The position numbers and the translations under genes were made by a program. A stretch of 64,000 nucleotides of DNA from Actinopolymorpha cephalotaxi (GTDB lineage Bacteria; Actinomycetota; Actinomycetes; Propionibacteriales; Actinopolymorphaceae): positions 6,470,850 through 6,534,849 of the forward strand of contig NZ_JACBZA010000001.1 of the NCBI RefSeq assembly GCF_013408535.1. The letters run 5' to 3'. This document shows, piece after piece, positions 1-8,720 of the stretch; positions within the stretch are counted from its first letter, which is position 1; each line of letters opens with the position of its first letter. The notes under the pieces were generated by a model. That model searched no databases and was not told the DNA's origin. It was given only the letters and a program-made list of their open reading frames with translations.

Positions 1-2
1 TG

Positions 3-707
3 GGCCGGCGGGGCACCGAGGTGGCCCGCGAGGCCGCGGACCTCGTCCTCGCCGACGACGAGCTCGCCACCTTGGTGGCCGCGGTGGAGGAAGGCCGGCG
101 GATCTACGCCAACGTCCGCCGCTTCCTGGCGTACGGGCTGGCCGGCGGTGCCGCGGAGATCCTGGTGATGCTGGCCGGCCCGTTCCTCGGCTTTCCCCTG
201 CCGCTGCTGCCCGCGCAGATCCTGTGGGTCAACCTGCTCACCCACGGGCTGCCCGGGGTGGCGCTCGGCGCCGAACCGGCCGAGGGCGACCTGATGCGTT
301 CGCCGCCGCGGCCGCCGGCCGAACGTATCCTCGGCGCCGGGCTGTGGCAGCGGGTGGCGCGGCTGGCCGTCGTGGTCGCCGCGGTGACACTCGGGGTGGC
401 CGTGTGGGCCCACGCTACCGGGCGGCCCTGGCAGAGCATGGCGTTCCTGACCCTGGGCGCGACGCAGCTGTGGATCGGCCTGGGTTCGCGGGCCCGGCCC
501 GGCACGCTCACCAACCCGTTCCTGCTGCTGGCCGTCGTGGTCGCGTTCGGGTTGCAGGCTGCCGGGGTGTACGTCCCGCTGCTGCGCGACCTGCTCGGCA
601 CCGAACCCGTGCCGCTGCCCGATCTCTTGATCGTGGGCGTGGTGTCGTTCGCCGGGTACGTCGCGATTCGGCTGGATCGGTTCCTCGCCGGTCGCCGCCG
701 GGCATGA
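3..707 (+). CDS. P-type cation-transporting ATPase, C-terminal part
   Basis: This is the last 234 codons of a P-type ATPase whose start lies outside the window. It opens in the end of the cytoplasmic P domain (GTEVAREAADLVLADD, the hinge after the phosphorylation domain) and the conserved EEGRRIYANVRRFL segment. Several hydrophobic helices follow, including the ILWVNLLTHGLPGVALG segment typical of the cation-transporting C-terminal domain of Ca2+/Mg2+/H+ type pumps. The substrate ion cannot be decided because the CPx or ion-binding helices are missing. The stop is 7 bases before the next start, so it may head or belong to the formate dehydrogenase transcript, but no functional link is evident. 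Confidence 0.9.
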   Translation, partial: GRRGTEVAREAADLVLADDELATLVAAVEEGRRIYANVRRFLAYGLAGGAAEILVMLAGPFLGFPLPLLPAQILWVNLLTHGLPGVALGAEPAEGDLMRSPPRPPAERILGAGLWQRVARLAVVVAAVTLGVAVWAHATGRPWQSMAFLTLGATQLWIGLGSRARPGTLTNPFLLLAVVVAFGLQAAGVYVPLLRDLLGTEPVPLPDLLIVGVVSFAGYVAIRLDRFLAGRRRA

Positions 708-714
708 GGGCTGC

Positions 715-2457
715 GTGCGTGAGGGTCGTGAAGGTCGTGAGGGTCGTGAGAGTCGTGCGGGCGGCAAAGTGGACCGCGGGCCGACCGGGGCGTCGCTGGA
801 CGGGCTGGAACGCCGCACCGGCGGACCGGCGTACGACAGCCTGACCCGGCTGCGCGCGGCGCGTGCCTCGCACGGTGTGGTCACCCCGTCGGACGAACGC
901 GCGGTCGCCGACGAGGTGTGCCTTCCGGTGGCCGCCGTGCACGGAGCCGCGAGCTACTACGCCGATCTGCGCGGCCGGCAGGGCGCCCGGCACGTGCGGG
1001 TGTGCGCGGGCACGGCCTGCTTCGTGGCCGGCGGCGGTGGCCGGCACGTCGCGGAGGTGTCCCGGGTCCTCGGCGTACCCCCGGACGAGTGCACGCTCGA
1101 CGGACAGGTGTCGCTGCAGGTGGTGCACTGCCTGGGCTACTGCTACACGGGACCGGCCGCGCTGGACGGCGACCAGCCGCGGGCGGGCGCCGACCTCGCC
1201 GCGCAGCTCGCCGGGGACGCGCCGCCCAGGGCACCCGACCCCGTCGTCCGTGCCGCCACGCCACCGGTCGTCCTTCGGGGCGTCGTCGGCGAGGAATCGT
1301 CCTGGCAGGTGTGGCCGCGGTTGCTCGCGGCGGTCCGGTCCGACGGAGGCCCCGCCGCGGTCGCCAGCCGGATCCGCGCGGAGGTGGCGACCGCAGGACT
1401 GCGCGGCCGGGGCGGCGCGGGCTTTCCCACCGCGTACAAGTGGCGGGCCGTGGCGGGTTCGTCCGTCCCACCCGCACAGCGTTACGTCGTGGCCAACGGC
1501 GACGAGGGCGACCCCGGCTCGTTCGCCGACCGGGTGCTGATGGAGGAGGACCCGGACCGGCTGCTGGAGGGGCTGGCTCTCGCCGCGCTGGCCTGCGGTG
1601 CGGAGCGGGGGTTCGTCTACGTGCGTTCGGAGTACCCGCGCGCCATCGGCCGGCTCCGCGAGGCGGTCGCCCGGGCGCACGCCGGCGGCCACCTGGGCGC
1701 CGACCTGCACGGCTCGGGCGTTCGGCTGGACGTCACGGTGGTCTCCGGTGCCGGGTCCTACCTGGCCGGAGAGGAGACCTCGCTGCTGAGGTCGCTGGCC
1801 GGACTGCGGGCCACGGTGCGCCCCCGGCCGCCGTACCCCACGGAGTACGGCCTGCTCGGCCGGCCCACCGCGCTGAACAACGTGGAGACGCTGGCGGCGG
1901 TACCGGCGGTCATCGCCGACGGCGGCCGAACCTACGCCGCACGGGGCGTGCCGCCGGACACCGGCACCCTGCTGGTGTGCCTGAACGAGAGGTTCCGTCG
2001 GCCGGGCTTGTACGAGGTGGAGCTGGGCACGCCGCTGCGGGACATCGTGGTCGGCCTCGGCGGCGGCCTGTCGGGGGACGCCCGGTTGCGCGCGCTCCAG
2101 GTGGGCGGGCCGCTCGGCGGCTTCCTCGACCCCGACCAGCTCGACCTACCGCTCTTGGGGGCCACCCTCGTCGCAGCCGGCGCGCCGCCCGGGCACGGCA
2201 GCCTGGTTGCCGTCGACGACCGGGTGGACCCGCGCGACCTGCTGCGGGCGCTGTGGGAGTTCGGCGCGCGGGAGAGCTGCGGCACGTGCACGCCCTGCCG
2301 CGAGGGCACCCGGCTCGGTGAACGCCGGCCCGAGGCGGCCGCCCGCGACGACAGCCTGCTGGACACGATGGAGATCGGGAGCCTGTGTCCGTTCGGCTCC
2401 CGGCTTCCGGCCGTCGTGCGCAGTCTGCGCCGGGTGTATGCGGATGAGCTGTCGTGA
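715..2457 (+). CDS. NAD-dependent formate dehydrogenase NADH-binding subunit, NuoE-NuoF fusion
   Basis: A 580-residue diaphorase subunit. Residues ~40-160 form a NuoE/FdsG-like thioredoxin-fold [2Fe-2S] domain with C97, C102, C139 and C143. Residues ~180-575 are NuoF/FdsB-like, with the FMN/NADH motif GRGGAGFPTAYKW, the NGDEGDPGSFADR segment, GAGSYLAGEETSLL, and a [4Fe-4S] site CGTCTPC (C522, C525, C528) plus C558. It passes electrons from the catalytic subunit to NAD+. In known Fds enzymes these two parts are separate proteins, so this is a fusion. Its stop overlaps the next start (GTGA), indicating translational coupling. The start is uncertain: GTG 715 begins a repetitive Arg-Glu-Gly N-terminus, and GTG 769 is an alternative. 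Confidence 0.9.
   Translation: MREGREGREGRESRAGGKVDRGPTGASLDGLERRTGGPAYDSLTRLRAARASHGVVTPSDERAVADEVCLPVAAVHGAASYYADLRGRQGARHVRVCAGTACFVAGGGGRHVAEVSRVLGVPPDECTLDGQVSLQVVHCLGYCYTGPAALDGDQPRAGADLAAQLAGDAPPRAPDPVVRAATPPVVLRGVVGEESSWQVWPRLLAAVRSDGGPAAVASRIRAEVATAGLRGRGGAGFPTAYKWRAVAGSSVPPAQRYVVANGDEGDPGSFADRVLMEEDPDRLLEGLALAALACGAERGFVYVRSEYPRAIGRLREAVARAHAGGHLGADLHGSGVRLDVTVVSGAGSYLAGEETSLLRSLAGLRATVRPRPPYPTEYGLLGRPTALNNVETLAAVPAVIADGGRTYAARGVPPDTGTLLVCLNERFRRPGLYEVELGTPLRDIVVGLGGGLSGDARLRALQVGGPLGGFLDPDQLDLPLLGATLVAAGAPPGHGSLVAVDDRVDPRDLLRALWEFGARESCGTCTPCREGTRLGERRPEAAARDDSLLDTMEIGSLCPFGSRLPAVVRSLRRVYADELS
719..754 (+). repeat. Four tandem 9-bp units (GTGAGGGTC-like)
   Basis: Four near-identical 9-bp units starting at 719, 728, 737 and 746 encode the Arg-Glu-Gly repeats at the proposed N-terminus of the NuoE-NuoF fusion. 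Each unit holds an SD-like GAGGG or GAAGG. They may therefore be an untranslated leader of a gene that really starts at GTG 769, rather than coding sequence. Confidence 0.7.
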
Positions 2458-5204
2458 CCGACCGGCCGGTGCGGGACGTCATCCGGCTGCGGGTGAACGG
2501 GAACCCGGTGGAGGTGGCCGAGGGCGCGACGGTGCTGGACGCCACCCGTGCGGCCGGCGCGGACGTGCCCACCCTCTGCTTCGACGACCGGCTGGCGCCT
2601 TCGGGCGCCTGCCGGGTGTGCCTGGTCCGCACCGGCCATGGTGTGGTCGCCGCGTGCACAGCCCCGGCCGAGGAGGGTGCCGACGTACGGACCGACGATC
2701 GCGAGGTCGCCGCCACCGTGCGCCGGGTGGTGGAGCTGATGGTGGAACGGCTCCCCGAACGCGCTCTGGAACTGCCCACCGAGCTCACGGCGCTGTGTGC
2801 TCGGCTCGGTCTGGAGCCGGCGGACTTCGACCTGGCCGGGCGGGGGCTCGGCCGGGACGACTCCCATCCGTACGTCCGGCTGGACGCCGACCTGTGCATC
2901 GCCTGCGGCAGGTGTGTGCGGATGTGCGACGAAGTGCAGGGGACGTTCGCGCTGACCCTGGCCGGACGGGGCGCGGACACCGTCGTGGCGGCCGGAGCCG
3001 GCGGCCCGTGGGTGGAGTCGACGTGCGTGGCGTGCGGAGGCTGCGTGGACTCCTGCCCGAGTGGCGCGCTCAGCGGACCCGTCTCGGTGCTCACGTCGTT
3101 CGCCACGGCCGGGACGCAGCCGGCCACCCGTACGCCGGCCACCCGTCAGCGCGGCGGCCGAACCTCGGATCAGGTCACCCGCACCACCTGCGGCTACTGC
3201 GGGGTGGGCTGCGCCCTGGACGTGCACACGCGAGACGCCGGCATCCTCGCCGTCACCCCGGCGCTGGACGGTCCGGTCAACCGTGGCCATGCCTGCGTGA
3301 AGGGCCGCTTCGCGTACGGGTTCGTGCGTTCCCCGGACCGGCTCACCACCCCGCTGGTACGGCGTGGCGACCGGCTCGAACCCGCCGGCTGGGACGAGGC
3401 GCTCGCCGTGGTGGGCCGCGAGCTGGCCCGGATCCGCGACCGGCACGGGCCGGACTCCATCGCCGCGATCTCCTCCGCCCGGTCCACCAACGAGGAGAAC
3501 TACCTGCTGCAGAAGCTGATGCGGACGGCGATCGGCACCAACAACGTCGACAACTGTTCGCGCATCTGTCACGCGCCCTCCGCGGCCGGCCTGACCGCGA
3601 GCTTCGGGCTTGCCGGCGGCACCAACCCCGCCGAGGACCTCGACGTCGCGGACTGCATCCTCGTCGCCGGCGCGAACGCCACCCAGGCCCACCCGGTGAT
3701 CGGTGCGCGGATCGTGCAGGCGGCGTTGCGCGGTGCCCGGCTGGTGGTCCTCGACCCGCGGCGGACCGAACTGGCCCGGCTTGCCGACGTCCACCTGCGG
3801 GGCCGGCCCGGGTCGAACGTCGCGGTGTTCAACGGCCTGGCCCGGCTGCTTGTCGACCGCGGCTTCGCCGACGAGGAGTTTCTCGCCACCCGTGCGGCCG
3901 AGGTCGAGGAACTGCGGGAACTGCTGGCCGGCTACCCGCCCGACCGGGTGGCCGAGCTGAGCGGCGTCCCACCGGACGCGCTGGCCGCGGCGGCCGAGGC
4001 GTACGGCACCGCTCGGCGACCCGCGATCGTCTACGGGCTCGGCGTCACCGAACACGTGCACGGCACCGACGGGGTCCGAACGCTCGCCAACCTCGCGATC
4101 CTGCGCGGTGCCGTCGGGACGCCGAACGGTGGGGGCATCAGCCCGTTGCGCGGCCAGAACAACGTGCAGGGCGCCTCCGACATGGGCGCGCTGCCCGACG
4201 TGCTGCCCGGCTACCAGCGGGTCGACGACCCGCAGGTGCGGGAGAGGTTCGCGGCGGTGTGGGGCGTGCCGGTGCCGGAACGGCCGGGGCTGCGGATCCC
4301 GGAGATGTTCGACGCGGCGATCGCCGGGCGGGTGCGGGCGATGTACGTGTTCGGCGAGGACATCCTGGCGACCGACCCCGACTCCCGGCACGTCCGCGCG
4401 GCACTGGACGCATGTGACTTCGTGGTGAGCCAGGAGATCTTCCTGTCCGCCACCGCGCAGGTCGCGGACGTGGTGCTGCCGGGCAGTTCGTTCCTGGAGA
4501 AGGACGGCACGTTCGTCAACTTCGACCGGCGGTTTCAGCGGGTCCGCCCCGCACTCGACCCGCCCGGCCAGGCGTACACCGACTTCGACGTGCTGCGGGC
4601 CGTCGGCGGTGCGCTCGGCGTCGACCTCGGCTGCCCGGACCCGGCCGCCGCCCTGGCCGAGTGTGCCGAGCTCACCCCGGCGTTCGCCGGCATCTCCCAC
4701 GACCGCCTGGACCGGGAGGGCGCGCTGCACTGGCCCTGCCGGGGACCGGACGACCCGGGCGAGGCCAGGTTGTACGAGCAGGCGTTCGCCACCGCGGACG
4801 GGCGCGCGCACCTCGCGGCCCGGCCGTGGCTGCCGCCGGGTGAGCCGCCCGACGCGGACTTCCCGTACGCCCTGATCACCGGCCGGCGACTCGTGCACTA
4901 CAACAGCGGAACGATGACCCGGCGTACGCCGAACCTGCTGCTGGCGCCCGGCGAACACCTCGACCTCCACCCCGACGACGCCCGGCGGCTCGGCGTCGGG
5001 GAGGGCGATCCGGTCGAGGTCACCAGTCGGCGGGGCACGGTGACCGCTCCGGCTCGGCTGACCGACGAGGTGGCGGTGGGCGAGGTGTTCCTGACGTTCG
5101 CCTTCCCGGACGTGCCGGCGAACCTGCTCACCTCCGCCGAGGTGGACGAGGTGACGTCCTGCCCGGAGTACAAGCTCACCGCCGTCCGGCTCAGCCGGGC
5201 CTGA
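2454..5204 (+). CDS. fdhA: Formate dehydrogenase molybdopterin catalytic subunit (FdsA/FdhA type)
   Basis: A 916-residue molybdopterin oxidoreductase. The N-terminal ~80 residues are a ferredoxin-like [2Fe-2S] domain (CFDDRLAPSGACRVC). Two [4Fe-4S] motifs follow, CIACGRCVRMC and CVACGGCVDSCP. The catalytic domain then has its own cluster (CGYCGVGC...GHACVKG) and the active-site segment CSRICHAPSAAGL, with Cys372 where selenoenzymes have Sec. The molydopterin-dinucleotide-binding C-terminal domain ends the protein. It oxidises formate to CO2 in the cytoplasm. It overlaps the preceding subunit by 4 bases. The HxxxCxxC cluster motif expected between the [2Fe-2S] and first [4Fe-4S] domains is not visible. 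No fdhD/fdsC chaperone gene follows. Confidence 0.92.
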   Translation: MTDRPVRDVIRLRVNGNPVEVAEGATVLDATRAAGADVPTLCFDDRLAPSGACRVCLVRTGHGVVAACTAPAEEGADVRTDDREVAATVRRVVELMVERLPERALELPTELTALCARLGLEPADFDLAGRGLGRDDSHPYVRLDADLCIACGRCVRMCDEVQGTFALTLAGRGADTVVAAGAGGPWVESTCVACGGCVDSCPSGALSGPVSVLTSFATAGTQPATRTPATRQRGGRTSDQVTRTTCGYCGVGCALDVHTRDAGILAVTPALDGPVNRGHACVKGRFAYGFVRSPDRLTTPLVRRGDRLEPAGWDEALAVVGRELARIRDRHGPDSIAAISSARSTNEENYLLQKLMRTAIGTNNVDNCSRICHAPSAAGLTASFGLAGGTNPAEDLDVADCILVAGANATQAHPVIGARIVQAALRGARLVVLDPRRTELARLADVHLRGRPGSNVAVFNGLARLLVDRGFADEEFLATRAAEVEELRELLAGYPPDRVAELSGVPPDALAAAAEAYGTARRPAIVYGLGVTEHVHGTDGVRTLANLAILRGAVGTPNGGGISPLRGQNNVQGASDMGALPDVLPGYQRVDDPQVRERFAAVWGVPVPERPGLRIPEMFDAAIAGRVRAMYVFGEDILATDPDSRHVRAALDACDFVVSQEIFLSATAQVADVVLPGSSFLEKDGTFVNFDRRFQRVRPALDPPGQAYTDFDVLRAVGGALGVDLGCPDPAAALAECAELTPAFAGISHDRLDREGALHWPCRGPDDPGEARLYEQAFATADGRAHLAARPWLPPGEPPDADFPYALITGRRLVHYNSGTMTRRTPNLLLAPGEHLDLHPDDARRLGVGEGDPVEVTSRRGTVTAPARLTDEVAVGEVFLTFAFPDVPANLLTSAEVDEVTSCPEYKLTAVRLSRA

Positions 5205-5229
5205 CACCTTCCCCGTCACCGTTGCCGCC

Positions 5230-6132
5230 TCAGGCGGCGCGGAACTGGGTGCGGAGGATGGCGTCGAACGCTCGCCCGCCGATCAGCCGGCGGGTGTGCA
5301 CGAGCACCTTGGCCGCGGGGGTGACGACGTAACGGGTGCGCGGCCGGGAGTTGGTGACCGCGTGGTCGATCACCCGGGCCACCGCCTCGGGCCGCGCGGA
5401 CATCAGCGGAGATCGGTAGCCCTGCGCCATCTGCTGGTCGGCGGCCTGGTTGAGCGCGGCGTAGGGTCCGGACGGCGCGGCCTGACCGGCGAGGTTGCCG
5501 GCCGCGGTGGTCGCGAACTCGGTGCGGATCAGACCCGGCTCGACCAGGCTCACCCGGACCCCGAACGGCGCGGCCTCGAACCGCAGCGCGTCGGTCAGCG
5601 CCTCCACGGCGTACTTGCTGGCGTGGTAGTAACCGCCGACGGGGAAGACCAGCCGGCCGCCCATGGAGCCGACGTTGACGATCCGGCCGCGGCCCGCCCG
5701 CCGCATGCCGGGCAGGACGAGCTGGGCCATCCGGGCCAGCCCGAAGACGTTGGTCTCGAACTGCCGCCGCACGGCGTCCAGGTCGGTCTCCTCGACGGTG
5801 CCGTAGGCGCCGTAGCCGGCGTTGTTGACCAGCGCGCCGACGAACCCGTGCGCGGCCTCGACCTCCTGCACGGCCGCGGCCATCGACGCCTCGTCGGTGA
5901 CGTCGAGGGCGAGCACGCGGGCGCCGGCCGCTGCGAGGTCGGCGATGGATTCGGTACGCCGGGCGGTGGCGTAGACGGTCAGGTCAGAGCGGCGGGCCAG
6001 CCGGAGCGCGGCGGCCCGGCCGATGCCGGAGGACGTGCCGGTGATCAGCACCGCCGTGGTCTTCGCGTCGGCGACCTGGCCAGGGCGAGCACTCGAGTCG
6101 GACGGGGTGGTGTGGTCGGACGGGGTGGTCAT
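5230..6132 (-). CDS. Short-chain dehydrogenase/reductase
   Basis: A 300-residue classical SDR. The cofactor motif TGTSSGIG is near residue 31, the structural NNAGYG follows, and the catalytic Ser and YxxxK are present (Tyr in YYHASKYAVEAL). C-terminal sequence after PGLIRTEF resembles steroid/ketone-type SDRs. The start at 6132 is chosen because its ATG overlaps the stop of the upstream TetR gene (ATGA), a coupled arrangement. A reading frame continues upstream, but it lies antisense-like inside the regulator's codons. The substrate is unknown; the TetR neighbour probably controls it. Confidence 0.88.
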   Translation of the reverse strand: MTTPSDHTTPSDSSARPGQVADAKTTAVLITGTSSGIGRAAALRLARRSDLTVYATARRTESIADLAAAGARVLALDVTDEASMAAAVQEVEAAHGFVGALVNNAGYGAYGTVEETDLDAVRRQFETNVFGLARMAQLVLPGMRRAGRGRIVNVGSMGGRLVFPVGGYYHASKYAVEALTDALRFEAAPFGVRVSLVEPGLIRTEFATTAAGNLAGQAAPSGPYAALNQAADQQMAQGYRSPLMSARPEAVARVIDHAVTNSRPRTRYVVTPAAKVLVHTRRLIGGRAFDAILRTQFRAA

Positions 6133-6764
6133 ACGGACTCCAGAGGGTTGGTGCGGGCGTGGTCCAGTCCCGCGACGAACAACTGCACCCCGTGTCGTAG
6201 CCGCCGGACCGGGGCGGCGTGATCGGTCAGGTCGGCCTCCAGGCCCCGGGTGAACGCGAGCAGGAGGTCCGCGAACTCCTCGGCTTCGGCTCTGGGCGGC
6301 ACGGCACGACCGGCCGCGCCGGCGAGCAGGTCGCGCATCGCGTGTTCGTACTCGCTGATCAGGTCGGCCGACGTGCGGGCGTCCACGCTCAGCAGCTCGG
6401 CGGCATGTGCCGGGCTGTCCTGCCACAGGCGCAGCGTCAACCGGAGCTTCGCCTCCAGGGCGGACGTCAGCTGACCCGCGAGGTCATCCTTGGACTCCAG
6501 CCCGGCGCGGGCGTCGGCCAGGGTCCGCGCGAGCAACCGGCGGGTGAGCCGGCGAAACACGTCCTCCTTGTTGCGGACGTACTGGTAGACCGCCGGACGG
6601 GACATGCCGGCCTCCCGCGCGATGTCGTCCATCGTCGTGCGGCGCACGCCGTGCCGGGTGAAGCAGGTGTAGGCCGCGGTCAGGATCGGATCGACCCGCG
6701 CGTCCTCGGGGTCGGCGGAACCCAGACTGTCCGGTGATCTCCCGCCCGATGCTCGCTTCGACAT
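6129..6764 (-). CDS. TetR-family transcriptional regulator
   Basis: A 211-residue TetR regulator. The N-terminal helix-turn-helix spans about residues 25-70 (ILTAAYTCFTRHGVRRTTMDD, then AREAGMSRPAVYQYVRNKED), and an all-helical ligand domain follows. It is cotranscribed with the SDR downstream, overlapping it by 4 bases. ATG 6764 (MSKRAS) is preferred over an upstream in-frame start because the latter would cover the likely promoter and operator at 6766-6789. It probably represses its own operon and responds to a small molecule related to the SDR substrate (inference). Confidence 0.87.
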   Translation of the reverse strand: MSKRASGGRSPDSLGSADPEDARVDPILTAAYTCFTRHGVRRTTMDDIAREAGMSRPAVYQYVRNKEDVFRRLTRRLLARTLADARAGLESKDDLAGQLTSALEAKLRLTLRLWQDSPAHAAELLSVDARTSADLISEYEHAMRDLLAGAAGRAVPPRAEAEEFADLLLAFTRGLEADLTDHAAPVRRLRHGVQLFVAGLDHARTNPLESV

Positions 6765-6765
6765 G

Positions 6766-6789
6766 CTGACATTGTGCGTATCGAACGTC
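6766..6789. promoter_or_regulatory. Candidate TetR operator
   Basis: An imperfect inverted repeat (outer halves TGACATT and AACGTCA) sits directly upstream of the TetR start, where an autoregulatory operator is expected. It is not experimentally supported, and the central bases match poorly. Confidence 0.4.
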
Positions 6790-6813
6790 AGGTCGTCAAG
6801 TCGGGTCGTCGGG

Positions 6814-8553
6814 TTAGGCAACCTGCTCGGCGAAGATCTGGGCGAACCGGCGCTGTTGGCTGATCAACTGCTCGTAGGTCCCGTGCTCGACGACCCGGCC
6901 TTCCTCGAGCACGTAGATGTGATCCATGCCCTTGAGGGTCCACGCACGGTGTGAGACCACGATCGTGATCCGGTCGGACTTGGTTCGCTGCAGTTCCGCG
7001 AAGATCTGCTGCTCCGCCTCCGCGTCGATCGCCGACGTGGGTTCGTCGAGAATCCAGATCGGAGCGCCGCGCAGGTAGATGCGCGCGAGGGCGAGTCGTT
7101 GCCACTGGCCGCCCGAGAGGCCCACCCCGCCGAACTGCGAGCCGAGTTGGGCGTCGAGCCCGTCGTTCAACCTCCGGACGAAGTCCCCGGCGTGAGCGGA
7201 GTCGAGCGCCTGCCAGATCTCGTCGTCGGTCGCCTTGCCGTCCGGTCGGCCGATCCTGATGGTGTCCCGGACGGTGAACTCGTAGCGGCCGAACTCCTGC
7301 GTGAGCAGGCCGAAGTAGCCGAGCCGTGCCGCCAGGGGCAGGGCGGTGGCATCCACGCCGTCGACGGTGACCGCTCCGGAGTCGGGTTCGAGGAGGCCGA
7401 GGATCGTGTTGATCGCGGTCGTCTTTCCCGCGCCGTTCACGCCGACGAGCGCGATGATCTGGCCCTTCTCCGCGGAAACGGACAGATCCCTGATCGCCGG
7501 CACGTCCGAGCCCGGATAGGTGACGGTCAGCCGACGCGCGGAAACGCTCTCGGCGTCGGCTCGGATCTGCGTGTCCACCGAGGGCGAAACAGACTCGACG
7601 AACTGACGGTAGGCACGAACCTTCGGGGCGAACGAGATCAGCCGTCCGAAGGAGAAGCCCGCGGACCTGGTGGCCGCCACTCCGGACAGGACGCCGACGA
7701 TGCCCGCGGCAATCCCCGCGCCTCCGGACCCACCCACGACCACGCCCGCCAGCGCTCCGCCCAGCAGGATCGCGGTGCCGCCACCGGAGACAGTCCCGGA
7801 ACGCGTGAGCAGCACCAGGATGCGGTCGATGATCGCGTCGGCCGTCCGGCGGCGAGCGTCGGCCACCTCCGCCACGACGACTCCCGAGCCGAGGGTCGCG
7901 AGTTCGGTCGCCGTGCGCTGGGAGACCAACTGCTCGACGGCGTACTCCGTACGTCGCTCCCATTCGCCGTACGGAACGAACGCCTCGTCCTGCATCCTGG
8001 CTTCCCACGCGAACACGAGCAGGTTGGGAAGGAGCGCGGCGACCACCAGGACGCCCGCGACCGGGCTGATCCTCCAGACCGTCACGCACAGCGCGGCGGC
8101 GGTGACGAGTGCGCCCACCGACGCCACCACCGACGTCACCAGCCTGCCCAGGTCGTGCAGCGAGCTACGGCAGCCCTGGATCGTGGCGCTGGTCTGAGCG
8201 AGGCCGACACGTTGCGGCGGAAGTGCGGCGACCGTCCGCATCAGCTCGTCCTGGTAGTGGGTGCGCAGGCGGTTCTCCGTCCGCTGACCGATCATGTTCG
8301 AGTTCTGGTCCATCACCTGCCCGACACCGAGCAGGGCGGTCAGCGCGACGAGCGGTGGGACGTACTCGCGTGCCGTACCCCCTGATGTGTGCGCGAGCCA
8401 GGACACCGCGAGCACCTGGGCGGCGGGGGTGACCGCCAGCACCAGGTAGGCGACGATCGACTTCAGGAGCCATCTGGGGGAGTACGCCCAGGCACGCCGC
8501 ACCGAGTACGCGGAAGCGTCCAGAGCAGCGCGGAACGCGCCTGCCTTGGTCAT
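6814..8553 (-). CDS. ABC transporter, fused permease and ATPase (exporter half-transporter)
   Basis: A 579-residue protein. Residues ~20-320 form a transmembrane domain with about six hydrophobic segments. Residues ~350-575 are an ATPase with Walker A GVNGAGKTT, signature LSGGQWQRLALARI, Walker B IWILDEPTSAID and a switch His (VSHRAWTL). This is the layout of homodimeric exporters for lipids, peptides or drugs. ATG 8553 has a good ribosome-binding site (GAGGAGG, spaced ~7). The open frame continues about 26 codons further upstream (from a GTG near 8631), but without a better SD. No precursor peptide gene was recognised beside it, so the substrate is unknown. Confidence 0.88.
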   Translation of the reverse strand: MTKAGAFRAALDASAYSVRRAWAYSPRWLLKSIVAYLVLAVTPAAQVLAVSWLAHTSGGTAREYVPPLVALTALLGVGQVMDQNSNMIGQRTENRLRTHYQDELMRTVAALPPQRVGLAQTSATIQGCRSSLHDLGRLVTSVVASVGALVTAAALCVTVWRISPVAGVLVVAALLPNLLVFAWEARMQDEAFVPYGEWERRTEYAVEQLVSQRTATELATLGSGVVVAEVADARRRTADAIIDRILVLLTRSGTVSGGGTAILLGGALAGVVVGGSGGAGIAAGIVGVLSGVAATRSAGFSFGRLISFAPKVRAYRQFVESVSPSVDTQIRADAESVSARRLTVTYPGSDVPAIRDLSVSAEKGQIIALVGVNGAGKTTAINTILGLLEPDSGAVTVDGVDATALPLAARLGYFGLLTQEFGRYEFTVRDTIRIGRPDGKATDDEIWQALDSAHAGDFVRRLNDGLDAQLGSQFGGVGLSGGQWQRLALARIYLRGAPIWILDEPTSAIDAEAEQQIFAELQRTKSDRITIVVSHRAWTLKGMDHIYVLEEGRVVEHGTYEQLISQQRRFAQIFAEQVA

Positions 8554-8720
8554 CGCCGGACCTCCTCTGACCGTCTCGACTCGGGGATTCGCCTCATCGC
8601 CGCAGGCCCCGATGATCTTCGCAGCCGTGTCCACCAGGTTTCGCCGTCGGATGTGACCGAGCCGGGAACGAACGGCGTGTCCGCACACATGCGACCGGCC
8701 CGGCGGGGTATCGAGGTCTG

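Noticed and set aside
3540-3600. A selenocysteine insertion site in the formate dehydrogenase
   Set aside because: The active-site codon at 3567 is TGT (Cys372), not TGA, and no hairpin follows in the expected place.
1932-5219. A 1095-codon open frame on the minus strand opposite the formate dehydrogenase catalytic subunit
   Set aside because: It is the usual long antisense shadow in very GC-rich coding DNA. Its translation is Arg/Gly/Pro-rich with no domains, while the plus strand carries clear motifs.
8554-8631. A small precursor peptide gene in front of the ABC exporter
   Set aside because: The stretch is an in-frame extension of the exporter without its own stop, so it is not a separate peptide gene.
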